Positions 19,365 to 29,712 of a DNA stretch of 64,000 bases are shown in pieces. Made by a program: the position numbers and the translations under genes. The stretch spans positions 1-64,000 of the forward strand of contig NZ_AYMQ01000077.1 in assembly GCF_000633355.1 (NCBI RefSeq). Reading direction: 5' to 3'. The stretch's first letter is position 1, and each line of letters starts with the position of its first letter. Under the pieces are notes generated by a model. It had not been told where the DNA came from and searched no databases. It was given only the letters and a program-made list of their open reading frames with translations. The DNA is from Serratia sp. H1w. Lineage in GTDB: Bacteria; Pseudomonadota; Gammaproteobacteria; Enterobacterales; Enterobacteriaceae.

Positions 19365-19510
19365 CCCCTCTCAGCCTAACCCTCTCCCAAAAGGAGAGGG
19401 GACCGAATGTACTTCCAATTGACTCCTGCATCTGATCTTGGCACGGGCGCAGTGTCACATAACCTATCCATGACGCTGAACTGGCTCCCTCTCACTATGG
19501 GAGAGGGGTC
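19365..19510. repeat. Dispersed GC-rich palindromes downstream of bcr
   Basis: Two similar hairpins occur about 100 bases apart: CCCTCTCC-N5-GGAGAGGG (19380-19400) and CCCTCTC-N7-GAGAGGG (19487-19507). The same CCCTCTCC...GGGAGAGGGG motif occurs at 54676-54698 between lysP and cirA. This indicates a dispersed intergenic repeat and not a gene-specific terminator, although the first hairpin could stop bcr transcription. Confidence 0.6.
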
Positions 19511-20058
19511 AGAGCTAGACTCCGCTTTCCCCTCTTGCAAGCTTAAGTTTGTTGCTAAATATATGCAGACTAACTAAACGTCAGCCAAACGAACTGTAGT
19601 TTTTTTGTTAAATATGACGGCGATTTTTTCCCCGGTAGCCAGAGGTGCAACCCGCTGGCTGATAGGGAATTTTCTGAATGGTTAATTGAGTTAATGTTGT
19701 TTTAAATCAATATATTATTGATTTACTCTGCATTGGGTATTGGGGCGATATGTTTGTACAATGTAAAATTAAACCGATTTTAAAGTAACTGCATTGCAAG
19801 AAAAAAATGTTGAGATCGCGGCTGGAAAGGGTTACATATAACGCAAAAATGCGAGCTGAGTAGCAAAACGCCGTGTGAGAAACTTTTACGGTGGAGAAAA
19901 AGTGAGTGATATCAGCAAGCGCAGGATGCGGTTAATTGTTTGTTGCAGATTTTACTTAAAAATAACATTTGTGGGCGGCAAAGTCGGGTGATCCCGGCTA
20001 TAACTAAGTCATCCTGTGATGTAAAAAGTGTTTCATCTTTTCATACTAGGGATTTCAT
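19511..20058. other. Intergenic region upstream of yejG
   Basis: AT-rich sequence with no convincing ORF. It must hold the yejG promoter and its long leader. I see no tRNA or riboswitch-like architecture. A stretch around 19730-19790 is particularly AT-rich. Confidence 0.4.
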
Positions 20059-20403
20059 GTGGATAGTTTCCAGCTTTCGGTAGTGCATCGCTTGCCGCAA
20101 AGTTATCGTTGGCTATCAGGTTTTACCGGCAGCAAGGTTGAACCGATTCCGCTCAGCGGCATAGACGAAGATAACGATCTGATCGGCCTGAAGCTGCTCA
20201 GCCATGACGGGCGCGAAGCCTGGCGGGTCATGCAGCAACTCAACCTGTCTCTGCAAGAGATCCAGGTCAACTGCTCCATCGTCGAATGGGAAGGTGAGCC
20301 TTGCCTGTTCGTTCATCAATGCGATGAGAGTGCTGCCATGTGCCGCTTAAAAAACGTGGGTGCTGCGATTGCCGAGCAACTCAGCGCGCAGTACCCCTTC
20401 TGA
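20059..20403 (+). CDS. yejG: YejG family protein
   Basis: 114 residues, the same length as E. coli YejG, from GTG at 20059 (aligned with the E. coli start). Conserved segments include [18 protein letters not shown] and the C-terminal EGEPCLFV with CRLKN-G-AIAE. It is a small cytoplasmic protein whose biochemical role is not established. The ATG at 20057 is out of frame. It converges on yejF with a 9-base gap. Confidence 0.93.
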   Translation: MDSFQLSVVHRLPQSYRWLSGFTGSKVEPIPLSGIDEDNDLIGLKLLSHDGREAWRVMQQLNLSLQEIQVNCSIVEWEGEPCLFVHQCDESAAMCRLKNVGAAIAEQLSAQYPF

Positions 20404-20412
20404 ATGATGCCG

Positions 20413-22008
20413 TTAATCAACCAACTGCAATAACTGCTGCGTGTAGGCAGCAGCAGGTGCGTTGAAAATCGTCTGGCAATCCCCCTGTTCCACGACTTCG
20501 CCCTGGCGCAGTACGATCACCTGATGGCACAGCGATCGCACCACCTGCAAATCGTGGCTGATAAACAGATAGGCCAACTGGTGGCGGCGCTGTAGCGATT
20601 TCAGCAGCGTCAGGATCTGCGCTTGTACCGATTTATCCAACGATGATGTCGGTTCGTCCAGGATCAATAGTTGCGGTTGCAGGATCAGCGCGCGGGCAAT
20701 GGCGATACGCTGACGCTGTCCGCCGGAAAACTCCGTAGGGTAACGATAGCGCAGGGCCGGATCCAGGCCGACTTCTTCCAACGCTGCAATCACCCGCTGT
20801 TCGCGTTGCTCTGCGGTCAGCTGCTGGTGGACCTCCAATCCTTCGGCGATGATTTGCAGTACGTTCAGGCGTGGGTTCAGCGCGGAATAGGGGTCCTGAA
20901 ACACGATCTGCATCCGGCTGCGGTAAGGCAACATCTGCTGGTTATTGAACTGATGCAGCGGCTGGCCTTCAAACCAGATGGTGCCTTGCGAGCTTAACAA
21001 ACGCAGTAACGCCAGGCCGGTCGTGCTCTTGCCTGAACCCGATTCCCCCACCAAACCCACACTTTCCCCTGGCTGTATTTCAAAGCTCAGATCTTTCAGT
21101 GCGTAGTTCTGATCGACAACGCGCCGTAACAGGCCACGCTTGATCGGGAAACTGACTTGTAGATTTTCCACTTTCAGCAGCGGCATGGGCTTATCGCTGA
21201 CCGGTAGTGGCAGAGGCTCACCCAGACTCTCCGCAGCCAGCAACTGGCGGGTATAGGCGTGTTGTGGGGCGCTAAACAGGCCGTCGCGGCTATTCTGCTC
21301 CACACATATTCCTTGGCGCATCACCGTTACGTTATCCGCCAACCGGCGCACGATATTCAGGTTGTGGGTGATAAACAGCAAGCCCATGCCCAGTTCCTGC
21401 TTTAACTCTTTCAGCAGCAGCAGGATCTGCGCTTGAATGGTCACGTCCAGTGCGGTGGTTGGTTCGTCGGCAATCAATAGTTTAGGTTTGGTCAGCACCG
21501 CCATGGCGATCATCACACGCTGACGTTCTCCGCCGGAGAGTTGATGAGGATAATCTTTCAGACGTCCCTTGGCATTGCGTATACCGACCCGATCCAGGCA
21601 CTGAATGATTTCGGCGCGGGCGCTATCGCGGCGCATGCCCCGGTGGAGCATCAGCACTTCGGCCAGTTGTTTTTCAATGGTGTGCAAGGGATTGAGCGAC
21701 ACCATGGGTTCCTGGAAAATCATCGAGATCTGGTTGCCACGCACCTTGCGCAGTTCGGCTTCCGATGCGTGTAACAGCGAATTGCCGTTAAACAGGATAT
21801 CCCCACCGGGATACACCACCGGAGGAGAAGGCAGCAGCCGTAACACGGACAGAGCGGTCACGCTTTTACCCGAGCCGGATTCACCCACCAAGGCCAGCGT
21901 TTCCCCTTGTTCAACCTGCAACGAGACGCCGTTGACCACCTGATTCAAGCTGCCCCCCTGGCGGAAGGCGATGCTGAGATCCTGAATTGCGAGCAGAGGA
22001 GTGGTCAT
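20413..22008 (-). CDS. yejF: ABC transporter ATP-binding protein YejF (microcin C / peptide uptake)
   Basis: 531 residues with two tandem ATPase domains. Each has a Walker A GESGSGKS, a signature (LSGGERQR, FSGGQRQR) and Walker B (LLIADEPTT, LLILDEPTS). The family OPPD/DPPF C-terminal segment follows each domain. It drives import by YejABEF, the inner-membrane peptide ABC transporter through which microcin C enters E. coli and which aids resistance to antimicrobial peptides. It is the last gene of yejABEF, one base after yejE. Confidence 0.95.
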   Translation of the reverse strand: MTTPLLAIQDLSIAFRQGGSLNQVVNGVSLQVEQGETLALVGESGSGKSVTALSVLRLLPSPPVVYPGGDILFNGNSLLHASEAELRKVRGNQISMIFQEPMVSLNPLHTIEKQLAEVLMLHRGMRRDSARAEIIQCLDRVGIRNAKGRLKDYPHQLSGGERQRVMIAMAVLTKPKLLIADEPTTALDVTIQAQILLLLKELKQELGMGLLFITHNLNIVRRLADNVTVMRQGICVEQNSRDGLFSAPQHAYTRQLLAAESLGEPLPLPVSDKPMPLLKVENLQVSFPIKRGLLRRVVDQNYALKDLSFEIQPGESVGLVGESGSGKSTTGLALLRLLSSQGTIWFEGQPLHQFNNQQMLPYRSRMQIVFQDPYSALNPRLNVLQIIAEGLEVHQQLTAEQREQRVIAALEEVGLDPALRYRYPTEFSGGQRQRIAIARALILQPQLLILDEPTSSLDKSVQAQILTLLKSLQRRHQLAYLFISHDLQVVRSLCHQVIVLRQGEVVEQGDCQTIFNAPAAAYTQQLLQLVD

Positions 22009-22009
22009 A

Positions 22010-23035
22010 TTAATGCGCCTTGCTAGGGTCGAAGGCGTCGCGCACCGCTTCGCCGATAAAGATTAACAGTGAGAGCAGCACTGCCAGCACCAGGAAGGCG
22101 GTGATGCCCAACCAAGGCGCTTGCAGGTTGTTTTTGCCCTGCAAGAGCAGTTCGCCCAACGAAGGCGACCCGATCGGCAAGCCGAAGCCGAGGAAGTCCA
22201 GAGAGGTGAGGGTAGTGATCGAGCCACACAGAATAAACGGCAGGAAGGTCAGCGTCGCCACCATGGCGTTAGGCAGCATATGGCGATACATAATTACCCG
22301 ATCCGGTACGCCCATCGCTCTGGCCGCCCGAATGTAATCGTAATTGCGGGTACGCAGGAATTCGGCTCGTACCACGCCCACCAGGCTCATCCAGCCAAAC
22401 AGGATGGTGATACCTAGCAACCACCAGAAATTGGGTTGGATGATGCTGGACAGCAGGATGATCAGAAACAGCGTAGGCATCCCCGACCAGACCTCGATCA
22501 GTCGTTGCCCCCAAAGATCGAAGCGACCGCCGTAATAACCTTGCGTCGCTCCTGCGCAGATACCAATCACGCTGGAACACAGCGTTAGCGCCAGCCCAAA
22601 CAGCATCGAAATACGGAAACCATACAGCACCCGCGCCAACACATCGCTGCCGTTGCTGTCGGTGCCAAGCCAGTTCTGGCTCGACGGCGGCGATGGGAAG
22701 GGCACCTTGGTAGCGAAATTGATGGTGTTGTAGCTGAAACGGATCGGCGCCCAGACGGCCCAGCCGTGCTGCTCAATCTGCTTGATGACAAAGGGATCCT
22801 GAAAATCGGTGGTGGTATTCAATTCCCCGCCGAAGGTCGTTTCACTGTAGTTGACCATAAAGGGCACATACAGGCGGCCTTCATAGCGCACCAGCAGTGG
22901 CCTGTCGTTGGCGATCAGGTTGGCGGCCAGGCTGAGCACAAAGGCCACCAGGAAAATCCATAGCGACCAGTAACCACGGCGGTTGCTGCGAAAACGTGCC
23001 CAGCGGGCCTGATTGATGGGGCTTAAGCGGCTCAT
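22010..23035 (-). CDS. yejE: ABC transporter permease YejE
   Basis: 341 residues with about six membrane segments and a long periplasmic loop after segment 1, as in YejE. The DppC/OppC-type EAA loop is visible ([32 protein letters not shown]). It pairs with YejB to form the peptide channel. Its start overlaps the yejB stop by four bases, so it is translationally coupled. Confidence 0.95.
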   Translation of the reverse strand: MSRLSPINQARWARFRSNRRGYWSLWIFLVAFVLSLAANLIANDRPLLVRYEGRLYVPFMVNYSETTFGGELNTTTDFQDPFVIKQIEQHGWAVWAPIRFSYNTINFATKVPFPSPPSSQNWLGTDSNGSDVLARVLYGFRISMLFGLALTLCSSVIGICAGATQGYYGGRFDLWGQRLIEVWSGMPTLFLIILLSSIIQPNFWWLLGITILFGWMSLVGVVRAEFLRTRNYDYIRAARAMGVPDRVIMYRHMLPNAMVATLTFLPFILCGSITTLTSLDFLGFGLPIGSPSLGELLLQGKNNLQAPWLGITAFLVLAVLLSLLIFIGEAVRDAFDPSKAH

Positions 23036-24126
23036 TGACGGGCCTCGAAATCAATGCGCGGATCGACCAGGGTATAGGTGATATCGCTGATGATATTCAG
23101 CAGCAGGCCGATCAGGGTAAATATATAGAGTGTGCCGAACATCACTGGATAGTCGCGTTGCAGCGTGGCGTCGTAGCCCAGCAGCCCAAGGCCGTTAAGC
23201 GAGAACATCACTTCGATCAGCAGCGAGCCGGTGAAAAACATGCTGATAAAGGTGGCCGGGAAACCGGCGATCACCAGCAGCATGGCGTTGCGGAACACGT
23301 GGCGGTAAAGGATTTTCTTCTCGTCCAGCCCTTTGGCGCGGGCAGTGACCACGTATTGTTTACGGATCTCATCCAGAAACGAGTTTTTGGTCAGCATGGT
23401 CAGGGTGGCAAAGCCACCGATCACCGTTGCCAGCACCGGTAGGGTAATATGCCAGAGATAATCGGTGATTTTACCGTACCACGGCAACGTATCGAAGTTG
23501 CTGGACACCAGCCCGCGTAGCGGGAACCAATCCAGATAGCTGCCACCGGCGAACAGCACGATCATCAGGATGGCGAACAGGAATGCCGGAATGGCATAGC
23601 CGATGATAATCAGCGTGCTGCTCCAGGTGTCAAAGGCGCTGCCGTTGTGGATGGCCTTGCGGATCCCCAGCGGGATCGACACCAGGTAGATGATCAGCGT
23701 GCTCCATAATCCCAGGGTTGCGGAAACGGGCAGGCTTTGGCCGATCAGTTGCATCACCGAAGCGCCACGGAACAGGCTGTCACCAAAGTCGAGACGCATA
23801 TAATTCCACAGCATGGTGAAATAACGCTCGTGCAGCGGCTTGTCGAAACCGTAGCGTTTGGTGATCTCGGCGATCACTTCGGGATCCAGGCCGCGTGAGC
23901 CACGGTATTGCCCTTCGCCCACGTTGCCAGCGCCAGCTTTCATATGCCCTAAGCCTTCACCTGCGCCACCGCCGCCAAAGCCACTGCTTTGCCCCATCTC
24001 AATGGTGGCAATGGCCTGATCGACCGGCCCGCCCGGCGCGATTTGCACGATGAAAAAGTTAATCGTGATGATCGCCCACAGGGTAGGGATCACCAGCAGT
24101 AATCTGCGGATCAGATAAGCGGCCAC
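23032..24126 (-). CDS. yejB: ABC transporter permease YejB
   Basis: 364 residues. Segment 1 ([21 protein letters not shown]) is nearly identical to E. coli YejB. A glycine-rich periplasmic insert (about residues 45-75, [13 protein letters not shown]) is typical of this family. The permease EAA motif is in [20 protein letters not shown]. It works with YejE, YejF and the binding protein YejA. It lies 11 bases downstream of yejA. Confidence 0.95.
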   Translation of the reverse strand: MAAYLIRRLLLVIPTLWAIITINFFIVQIAPGGPVDQAIATIEMGQSSGFGGGGAGEGLGHMKAGAGNVGEGQYRGSRGLDPEVIAEITKRYGFDKPLHERYFTMLWNYMRLDFGDSLFRGASVMQLIGQSLPVSATLGLWSTLIIYLVSIPLGIRKAIHNGSAFDTWSSTLIIIGYAIPAFLFAILMIVLFAGGSYLDWFPLRGLVSSNFDTLPWYGKITDYLWHITLPVLATVIGGFATLTMLTKNSFLDEIRKQYVVTARAKGLDEKKILYRHVFRNAMLLVIAGFPATFISMFFTGSLLIEVMFSLNGLGLLGYDATLQRDYPVMFGTLYIFTLIGLLLNIISDITYTLVDPRIDFEARQ

Positions 24127-24137
24127 CTACAGACTCC

Positions 24138-25946
24138 TTATTGCCGTTGCGCGGGCAAGCGTGCCGCTTTGTTGACGTCGAACCACCAGTTATCAAACCC
24201 AATGGCATAGGTTGGGCGCACTGCTGGCGAAGAGAATTTGTCCCAATAGGCGTAACGGTCGTGATTGGAGTACCACATCGGCAGCATATACATGTTCCAG
24301 GTCAGCACCCGGTCCAGCGCTCGGCCAAGGGATAGCAGCGCCTTCTCATCACCTTGATGTTCCATGATCTGTGCTATCAATGCATCGACAGCCGGATCGC
24401 TAACGCCAGGGCTGTTGTAGCTGGAGTCCAGGTATTCTGAGCCCCAGACAATCTGCAGATCGGCGCTGGGGAACGGCATGGCGGCATAGACCTTCGGCAT
24501 CATATAAAAGTCACGTTCGCGCATACGGCGGGTGAATTGGCTGACGTCAATCTCCCGGATCTGCATATCGATGCCCAACCGCTTCAGGTTGTGCTGGAAG
24601 GGCAACACATATTGGAAATTGCTACCGCTTAACAGCATTAGCTCAAAGGTAAAGGGTTTACCGGTTTTGCTGTTAACCAACTGCTGGTTTTTTACTTCCC
24701 AGCCAGCTTGCTTCAGTAGCTCGGTGGCTTTCAGCAGGTTCGCGCGGTCATTACCGCTGCCGTCTGATGTTGGGGGCTGATAGATCGAGGTAAATACTTC
24801 TGCTGGCACTTTGCCTTTCAGCGGTGCCAGCCAGGCCAGTTCTGCGGCGTCTGGGTAGCCGGTGGCGGCGTATTCGGTATTCTGGAAATAGCTGTTGGCA
24901 CGTTGGTAGGCATCGTAATACAGCGCTTTGTTCATCCAGTCGAAGTCAAAGGCCAGCGTAATGGCTTCCCGCACCCGACGGTCAGCGAAAATCGGGCGCT
25001 GGATATTAAATGCCAACCAGCGGGCATTCTGTGCCGCCTGATTGGTTTCATCCTGCTTGATGATAAAGTTGCGCGCGAAGTTACCGCCCTGATACTGGGT
25101 GGCCCAGCTTTTTGGTGAACCTTCTATGCGGAAATCGTAGGCCCCGGCCTTAAAGGCTTCCAGCGCTACCTTATCGTCCAGGTAATAGTCGTAACGCAGC
25201 GTATCGAAGTTATAGCGCCCTCGATTCACCGGCAGGTTGGCGGCCCAGTAGTCACGTACGCGCTCATAGGTAATGTACTGACCCAAACGATAGCTGCTGA
25301 CTTTATACGGGCCACTGCCGAGGGGAGGCGTGCTTAGCGGTTCGTTGAGCTTGTGATCTTTCCAGAAGCTTTGGGGTAATACTCTGGTGCTCAGCAGGCT
25401 GAGCATTTTTTCTTTATCTGGTGCGGGTAGTTCAATGCGTACGGTCAGGCGCGAGAGGGCTTTGACGCTCACCCCTTTGTAATAAGAACGGTATTGTGGC
25501 ACGCCCTCGGTCATAAATTTATTGAAGGTAAAGGCCACGTCGGCGGCGGTGATCGGGCTGCCATCCTGGAAACGAGCACGTGGATTGATATCCAGCTCCA
25601 TCCAACGCATATCTGCTGGGTAGCGAGCCGATTCTGCAATCAGTGGGTAGTAGCTGGAAGGTTCATCGTCCGAACTGGTGAATAGCGTATCGTAGAGTTC
25701 CCCGGTTCTCTCACCGGGAACGCCGCGTGAGGCAAAACGGTTAAAGTTATCATAGGTGCCGATGGCTGCCAGCCGAACGTCGCCACCCTTGGGGGCCGCC
25801 GGGTTCACGTAGTCAAAATGGCTAAAGTCGGTGGAGTATTTCGGCTCACCGAGCGTGGCGAAAGCGTAGCTTTCATTAAGGGTTTCGGCCTGCATGCTAA
25901 AACTGAGTGCCGAAAGCACCAAGGCAGCAAAAATGCGCACGGACAT
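24138..25946 (-). CDS. yejA: Periplasmic peptide-binding protein YejA
   Basis: 602 residues from ATG at 25946, which begins a Sec signal peptide (MSVRIFAALVLSALSFSMQA, then ETLNES). The mature part is an SBP_bac_5 (cluster C) binding protein with the family pattern PLIAESARYPADMRWMELDI and RFQDGSPITAADVAFTFN. It captures oligopeptides and peptide-nucleotide antibiotics for YejBEF. First gene of the operon; the upstream gene pdeN is a separate unit on the same strand. Confidence 0.94.
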   Translation of the reverse strand: MSVRIFAALVLSALSFSMQAETLNESYAFATLGEPKYSTDFSHFDYVNPAAPKGGDVRLAAIGTYDNFNRFASRGVPGERTGELYDTLFTSSDDEPSSYYPLIAESARYPADMRWMELDINPRARFQDGSPITAADVAFTFNKFMTEGVPQYRSYYKGVSVKALSRLTVRIELPAPDKEKMLSLLSTRVLPQSFWKDHKLNEPLSTPPLGSGPYKVSSYRLGQYITYERVRDYWAANLPVNRGRYNFDTLRYDYYLDDKVALEAFKAGAYDFRIEGSPKSWATQYQGGNFARNFIIKQDETNQAAQNARWLAFNIQRPIFADRRVREAITLAFDFDWMNKALYYDAYQRANSYFQNTEYAATGYPDAAELAWLAPLKGKVPAEVFTSIYQPPTSDGSGNDRANLLKATELLKQAGWEVKNQQLVNSKTGKPFTFELMLLSGSNFQYVLPFQHNLKRLGIDMQIREIDVSQFTRRMRERDFYMMPKVYAAMPFPSADLQIVWGSEYLDSSYNSPGVSDPAVDALIAQIMEHQGDEKALLSLGRALDRVLTWNMYMLPMWYSNHDRYAYWDKFSSPAVRPTYAIGFDNWWFDVNKAARLPAQRQ

Positions 25947-26035
25947 CTCTACGGTAAGCTCCTGCTGTGTGGTCAATTTATCCAGCCCGCAGCATACCAT
26001 TTCAGGCCGGTGTTCTGAGTAAAGAAGTTTAAATA

Positions 26036-27625
26036 TCAGGGATTAACTACGGCCTGATGATCAAAAACGGCATTATTCTGGCAAAAGGCGACAAACGCCT
26101 CAATAGCCAGTGGCTTACTGAAATAATAGCCCTGCATAAAATTAACGTCGCGTTCTTGCAGGAAACTCACCTGTTCGGCGGTTTCCACTCCTTCAGCCAC
26201 GGTCAGCATTTGTAGTTTTTTCGCCAGGGAAATCACGGCATCCAGGACGGGAGCCGTCGCCGTATCCTGGCCGATAGTGTTGACGAAACCCCGGTCGATT
26301 TTCAGGTAATCCAGCGTAAAGCGTTGGAGATAGATCAGGGCACTGTGGCCGGTACCGAAGTCATCCACTGCGATCTCAACGCCCTGGCGGTGCAGCCAGT
26401 CAAACTCTTCCAAGGCGTTTTGTTCCTCCACCATGCCGCGCTCGGTGATTTCAAACACCACCATGAAATGGTCGGTTGGCATATTGGCCAGCAGCTCGGT
26501 GATATCGTCATGGAACGAAGGCGCATTAAGGTGAGATGGGGCGAGGTTAATGCCCAGTTTGGCACCCCGTGGCAGAGCTTGCGTCAGTTGCGGGATATCT
26601 GCCTCGATCATACGGAACAGGTGGCGGGTCAATGCCACGATCAATCCTTCGCTTTCGGCGTAGGGAATAAATAAATCGGGCGGAATACGTCCCTCGCTGG
26701 GATGCTGCCAGCGGATCAATGCTTCCAGTCCGGCTATGGAGTTGGAGGCAGTGTGAAACACCGGTTGGTATTCAACAAAGAACTCATTGCGCTTGATGCC
26801 CCTGATCAGGGCGCGCTCAGGGCTTTGCCGCAGTATCTGCATGTAGTAATACAGTGCGCCTACCATCAGGGATAGCACCAGGCTGCCCAGCACGGTGAAA
26901 CGGATATCATTGGCCGTCAGAGACTGATGATAGAAGATCAGGCTCAAGGGGTAGTTTGGCAGTGACATCTGGCTGGACTGGTTTTTGGGTAATTGCGCTA
27001 CCGGCGTCAGGTTCGGGCTGAAGGTGGTTGCGGCCTGATCACCTATCACGATGGCAAATCCGGGCGCATTGCTATCGCGAGAGTTGAGCAACAGGTAGGG
27101 GGTCAGGGTGAGATCCAACGTGGCCAATACCCCAGTGTTGTTTGGCCCAGGCTGGCGAAGCCACACGGCCACCGCCGGCTTTTCCGGTACCATTGGCGTA
27201 CCTTGCTGCAAGTCCATATCCAGTGGCTTATGCCAGTCGATGTTGGGGTAAAGTTGGGATGTTCCCAGCATCATATTTCCGGTCGCCGAAGAGCAGTAGG
27301 CAAAGTTATCCTTTACCAGCACAAAGGTGCGTACGCCGGTGGCGAAGGCGGCACGGTAGGTCAGATCGGCGAGCGCTTTTTCGCAGGGTTTGCCGGTAAG
27401 CGGCATGATCTGCTGCATGATTTCTTGCAGATGGTCGAGATAATTAACGGCAAATTTTTGTGTGCGGGCTTCGAGCTGGTGTTGATATTGCGAGCGTTGG
27501 TGATCGATGAAAAATAGCGTCACAGAGGTAAAAACGATAAAGAAAGACACGGCCACAATAATACTTTTAGTCAGGCTACGACGTGTGTTGGTCGCGTGGC
27601 GCGCGAATGCCCCCTTCAATCCCAT
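26036..27625 (-). CDS. pdeN: CSS-motif cyclic-di-GMP phosphodiesterase PdeN (Rtn)
   Basis: 529 residues from ATG at 27625, with AGGGGG six bases upstream. Layout: transmembrane helix (about 20-42), periplasmic CSS domain with the diagnostic YCSS and an upstream Cys (GKPCEKA), second helix (about 245-265), then an EAL domain. Catalytic features are intact: EALIRW, NLAPSHL, EITERG, DDFGTGHS, KIDRGFV and a late EGVETAEQ. In CSS enzymes a DsbA/B-controlled disulfide regulates the EAL domain. It hydrolyses c-di-GMP to pGpG. Position beside yejA and mepS is that of E. coli rtn (pdeN). Confidence 0.93.
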   Translation of the reverse strand: MGLKGAFARHATNTRRSLTKSIIVAVSFFIVFTSVTLFFIDHQRSQYQHQLEARTQKFAVNYLDHLQEIMQQIMPLTGKPCEKALADLTYRAAFATGVRTFVLVKDNFAYCSSATGNMMLGTSQLYPNIDWHKPLDMDLQQGTPMVPEKPAVAVWLRQPGPNNTGVLATLDLTLTPYLLLNSRDSNAPGFAIVIGDQAATTFSPNLTPVAQLPKNQSSQMSLPNYPLSLIFYHQSLTANDIRFTVLGSLVLSLMVGALYYYMQILRQSPERALIRGIKRNEFFVEYQPVFHTASNSIAGLEALIRWQHPSEGRIPPDLFIPYAESEGLIVALTRHLFRMIEADIPQLTQALPRGAKLGINLAPSHLNAPSFHDDITELLANMPTDHFMVVFEITERGMVEEQNALEEFDWLHRQGVEIAVDDFGTGHSALIYLQRFTLDYLKIDRGFVNTIGQDTATAPVLDAVISLAKKLQMLTVAEGVETAEQVSFLQERDVNFMQGYYFSKPLAIEAFVAFCQNNAVFDHQAVVNP

Positions 27626-27966
27626 AACATGCCCCCTGAGCACAGCGTAAAAATATTCTTGTTATAGTGTGGGTTAATAATATATCCCACCGATCCTGCC
27701 TGCGTCATTATTCGTTCGGCTTGAACCAGGGTTGGCTGTTTAGACACAGCGTAAAAAGCGCGTTACAAAATGGATTGTCACTTGACGATAATAGGCTACT
27801 TTTTCAACCGTTGCGTGGTTCCTTGCCCGGTGACGATCGAAAAGCGTGGCATACGCCTGTTTCTCTCTACAACTAGCTGCATGACCGCGAAAAAAAACGC
27901 TGCCCTGGGGCAGCGTTTTTCGTCTCGTTGGTTTGGCTTTCAGGACCAGATTCAGATACTACGCCG
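27626..27966. other. Intergenic region pdeN-mepS
   Basis: 341 bases. It contains the mepS terminator at 27890-27920 and the pdeN promoter region. No ORF in it resembles a known protein. Confidence 0.5.
27890..27920 (-). terminator. Terminator downstream of mepS
   Basis: ACGCTGCCC and GGGCAGCGT form a 9-bp GC-rich stem, flanked by A and T runs, so it can work in both directions. It lies 47 bases beyond the mepS stop. Confidence 0.85.
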
Positions 27967-28548
27967 TTAGCTGGAACTTTTACCCAGTAACCGGCGGCCT
28001 TCACGATAACGTTTATCCCAATAGTTATCCGATAGGCTAGAAATTGTCACACCACTACTGGTAGAGGCATGCACGAATTTGTCATTACCCAGATAGATAC
28101 CGACGTGGCGGCCAGTAGAGCCGGCGCGGAACAGCACTAAATCACCTGGGCGCAATTTAGCGCGCTGGATTTGCTTGCCCATATCTTCTTGCTCATAGGT
28201 TGAGCGGGGCAGATCCATACCAAACTGTTCGCGGAATGTCCGCTGCACAAACGCTGAGCAATCAATGCCGCGCTTGCTTTCACCACCTAAACGGTAACGC
28301 ACGCCTTTCCAATCAGCATACTGGTCCATAATTTTTGACTTGACGTCAACGTTACGTACCATCGCTTCGAATTCATCCTGAGAGGCTTGCAGTAAAAGAC
28401 CGTTTTTGTCATTAACTGCATGCATCTCAGTTTGTGATCTATCTAACTTCGAAGTATTTGTTGAGCTACAGGCGGAGAGCACCAAGGCTGCCGCAATTGC
28501 AGGTAATACCCGCAAAAAATATCTCAGAAAAGGTTGAGATTTGACCAT
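27967..28548 (-). CDS. mepS: Murein DD-endopeptidase MepS (Spr), lipoprotein
   Basis: 193 residues. The signal peptide ends in the lipobox LSAC with lipidated C27, and S28-S29 favour outer-membrane sorting. The NlpC/P60 domain has catalytic C97 (GIDCSAF), H148 (GRHVGIYLG) and H160 (FVHASTS). It cuts D-Ala-mDAP cross-links to allow peptidoglycan growth and is degraded by NlpI-Prc. Neighbours pdeN and lpxT are as in E. coli. Confidence 0.97.
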   Translation of the reverse strand: MVKSQPFLRYFLRVLPAIAAALVLSACSSTNTSKLDRSQTEMHAVNDKNGLLLQASQDEFEAMVRNVDVKSKIMDQYADWKGVRYRLGGESKRGIDCSAFVQRTFREQFGMDLPRSTYEQEDMGKQIQRAKLRPGDLVLFRAGSTGRHVGIYLGNDKFVHASTSSGVTISSLSDNYWDKRYREGRRLLGKSSS

Positions 28549-28956
28549 TGTAATTGTTTTCCCTTGAAGTCCTTAACGACGCAAGTCGTTATCTGAAAAA
28601 TACCAAACGGAACGAGACTAGTTGGCACCGGCAGGAAGGACAATCAGTTAGCATCAGAAATGTGCAGGAACGCACAGTTTTCGGAATTTTACCAATGAGC
28701 CAAGCTAAACCAGGCACAAACGCATCCGAGAGTACCGGAATGAGGTGAGGATTGCGAGCCTTTTTCCGACATTCTTTATATGAAATTGTGATGTAACATA
28801 ATGTAAATCTTCATATAAAAAAACGCGATTGATCGATTATGTTGGATTGGCGTTAATTAATGGGGTAGGCATGTTAACGGTGTGGTTGTTGAGTAAACAG
28901 ATTGCGGGGTTCAAATAACCGGGAAGCGCTGGCCCCCCGGCTATCATAATCAACAC
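28549..28956. other. Intergenic region mepS-lpxT
   Basis: 408 bases holding the mepS promoter and leader. An AT-rich part around 28780-28860 may be the promoter core. E. coli mepS also has a long leader. I see no conserved RNA structure or protein-coding frame that I could name. Confidence 0.4.
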
Positions 28957-29667
28957 TTATGGCTGCGTTGGCCGATAGTTGCCGGGTAACCGGCAGTTCA
29001 GCCAGCGGATAACGATATCGCTGGCGGGGGTCATCAGCCACCAACTGGTGCCAACCAGCACCACCGACAGCGAGCCGACCGCAATATCGGTAAACCAGTG
29101 TGCGCCAATCATGATGCGCGGCAGGCAGAAGACCACGGTAATCAGCAGCGCGATGGCAAACGCCGTACGGTTAAAGTAGCGCAGCATAAAGCAGGAGAAA
29201 ATCATCAGCATCATGCCATGATCGCCAGGGAAGCTGTCGCTGGAGGCGTCTTTGGTGGGGATGCCGGTCAGTTCGCTGACCCGATTGATATTCTCAAAGG
29301 TCAGGGTGGGGCTGGCATTTTTCACCGGTAGCAGGTGACCAAACTGATTGAGCACCACCCCGGTTAACAACATCACAACGCCGGTGATGATCAGACGGCG
29401 GCGGCCGAAGGCATCCTGCTTAAGGTAGAAGTAAAGGTACAACAACCCCATGGCGAGCAGCGAAATAACGTCAAAGATGCGATTGTTGGTGATGGCGACC
29501 ATTTTCAGAAACCAGGCATCGCTGGCCAGATGTTGGTTGAAGAAGAAAAAGATTGCTGAATCAATCTTGAACCAGAACCAGTGATCCTTGGGTAAATACC
29601 AGGAAAAAAATAGCACGATGCCCAAGACGTTGAGCATGAGGATGAAGGGTAAATTACGGCGTGTCAT
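28957..29667 (-). CDS. lpxT: Kdo2-lipid A phosphotransferase LpxT
   Basis: 236 residues with six membrane segments and the PAP2 phosphatase motif set: SFPGDHG (PSGH-like, motif 2) and PRIMIGAHWFTDIAVG (motif 3, with the catalytic His). LpxT moves a phosphate from undecaprenyl pyrophosphate to lipid A on the periplasmic face, giving 1-diphosphate lipid A. The gene order yeiR-lpxT-mepS matches E. coli, which supports the specific name over a generic PAP2 protein. Confidence 0.93.
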   Translation of the reverse strand: MTRRNLPFILMLNVLGIVLFFSWYLPKDHWFWFKIDSAIFFFFNQHLASDAWFLKMVAITNNRIFDVISLLAMGLLYLYFYLKQDAFGRRRLIITGVVMLLTGVVLNQFGHLLPVKNASPTLTFENINRVSELTGIPTKDASSDSFPGDHGMMLMIFSCFMLRYFNRTAFAIALLITVVFCLPRIMIGAHWFTDIAVGSLSVVLVGTSWWLMTPASDIVIRWLNCRLPGNYRPTQP

Positions 29668-29712
29668 GGCTAACCTGTGAAAATTTAAAAAACAATGCCA
29701 ACGGTAAAAGCA

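Noticed and set aside
28554..28748. 64-codon frame between mepS and lpxT
   Set aside because: Lies in the mepS leader, no homology and biased composition.
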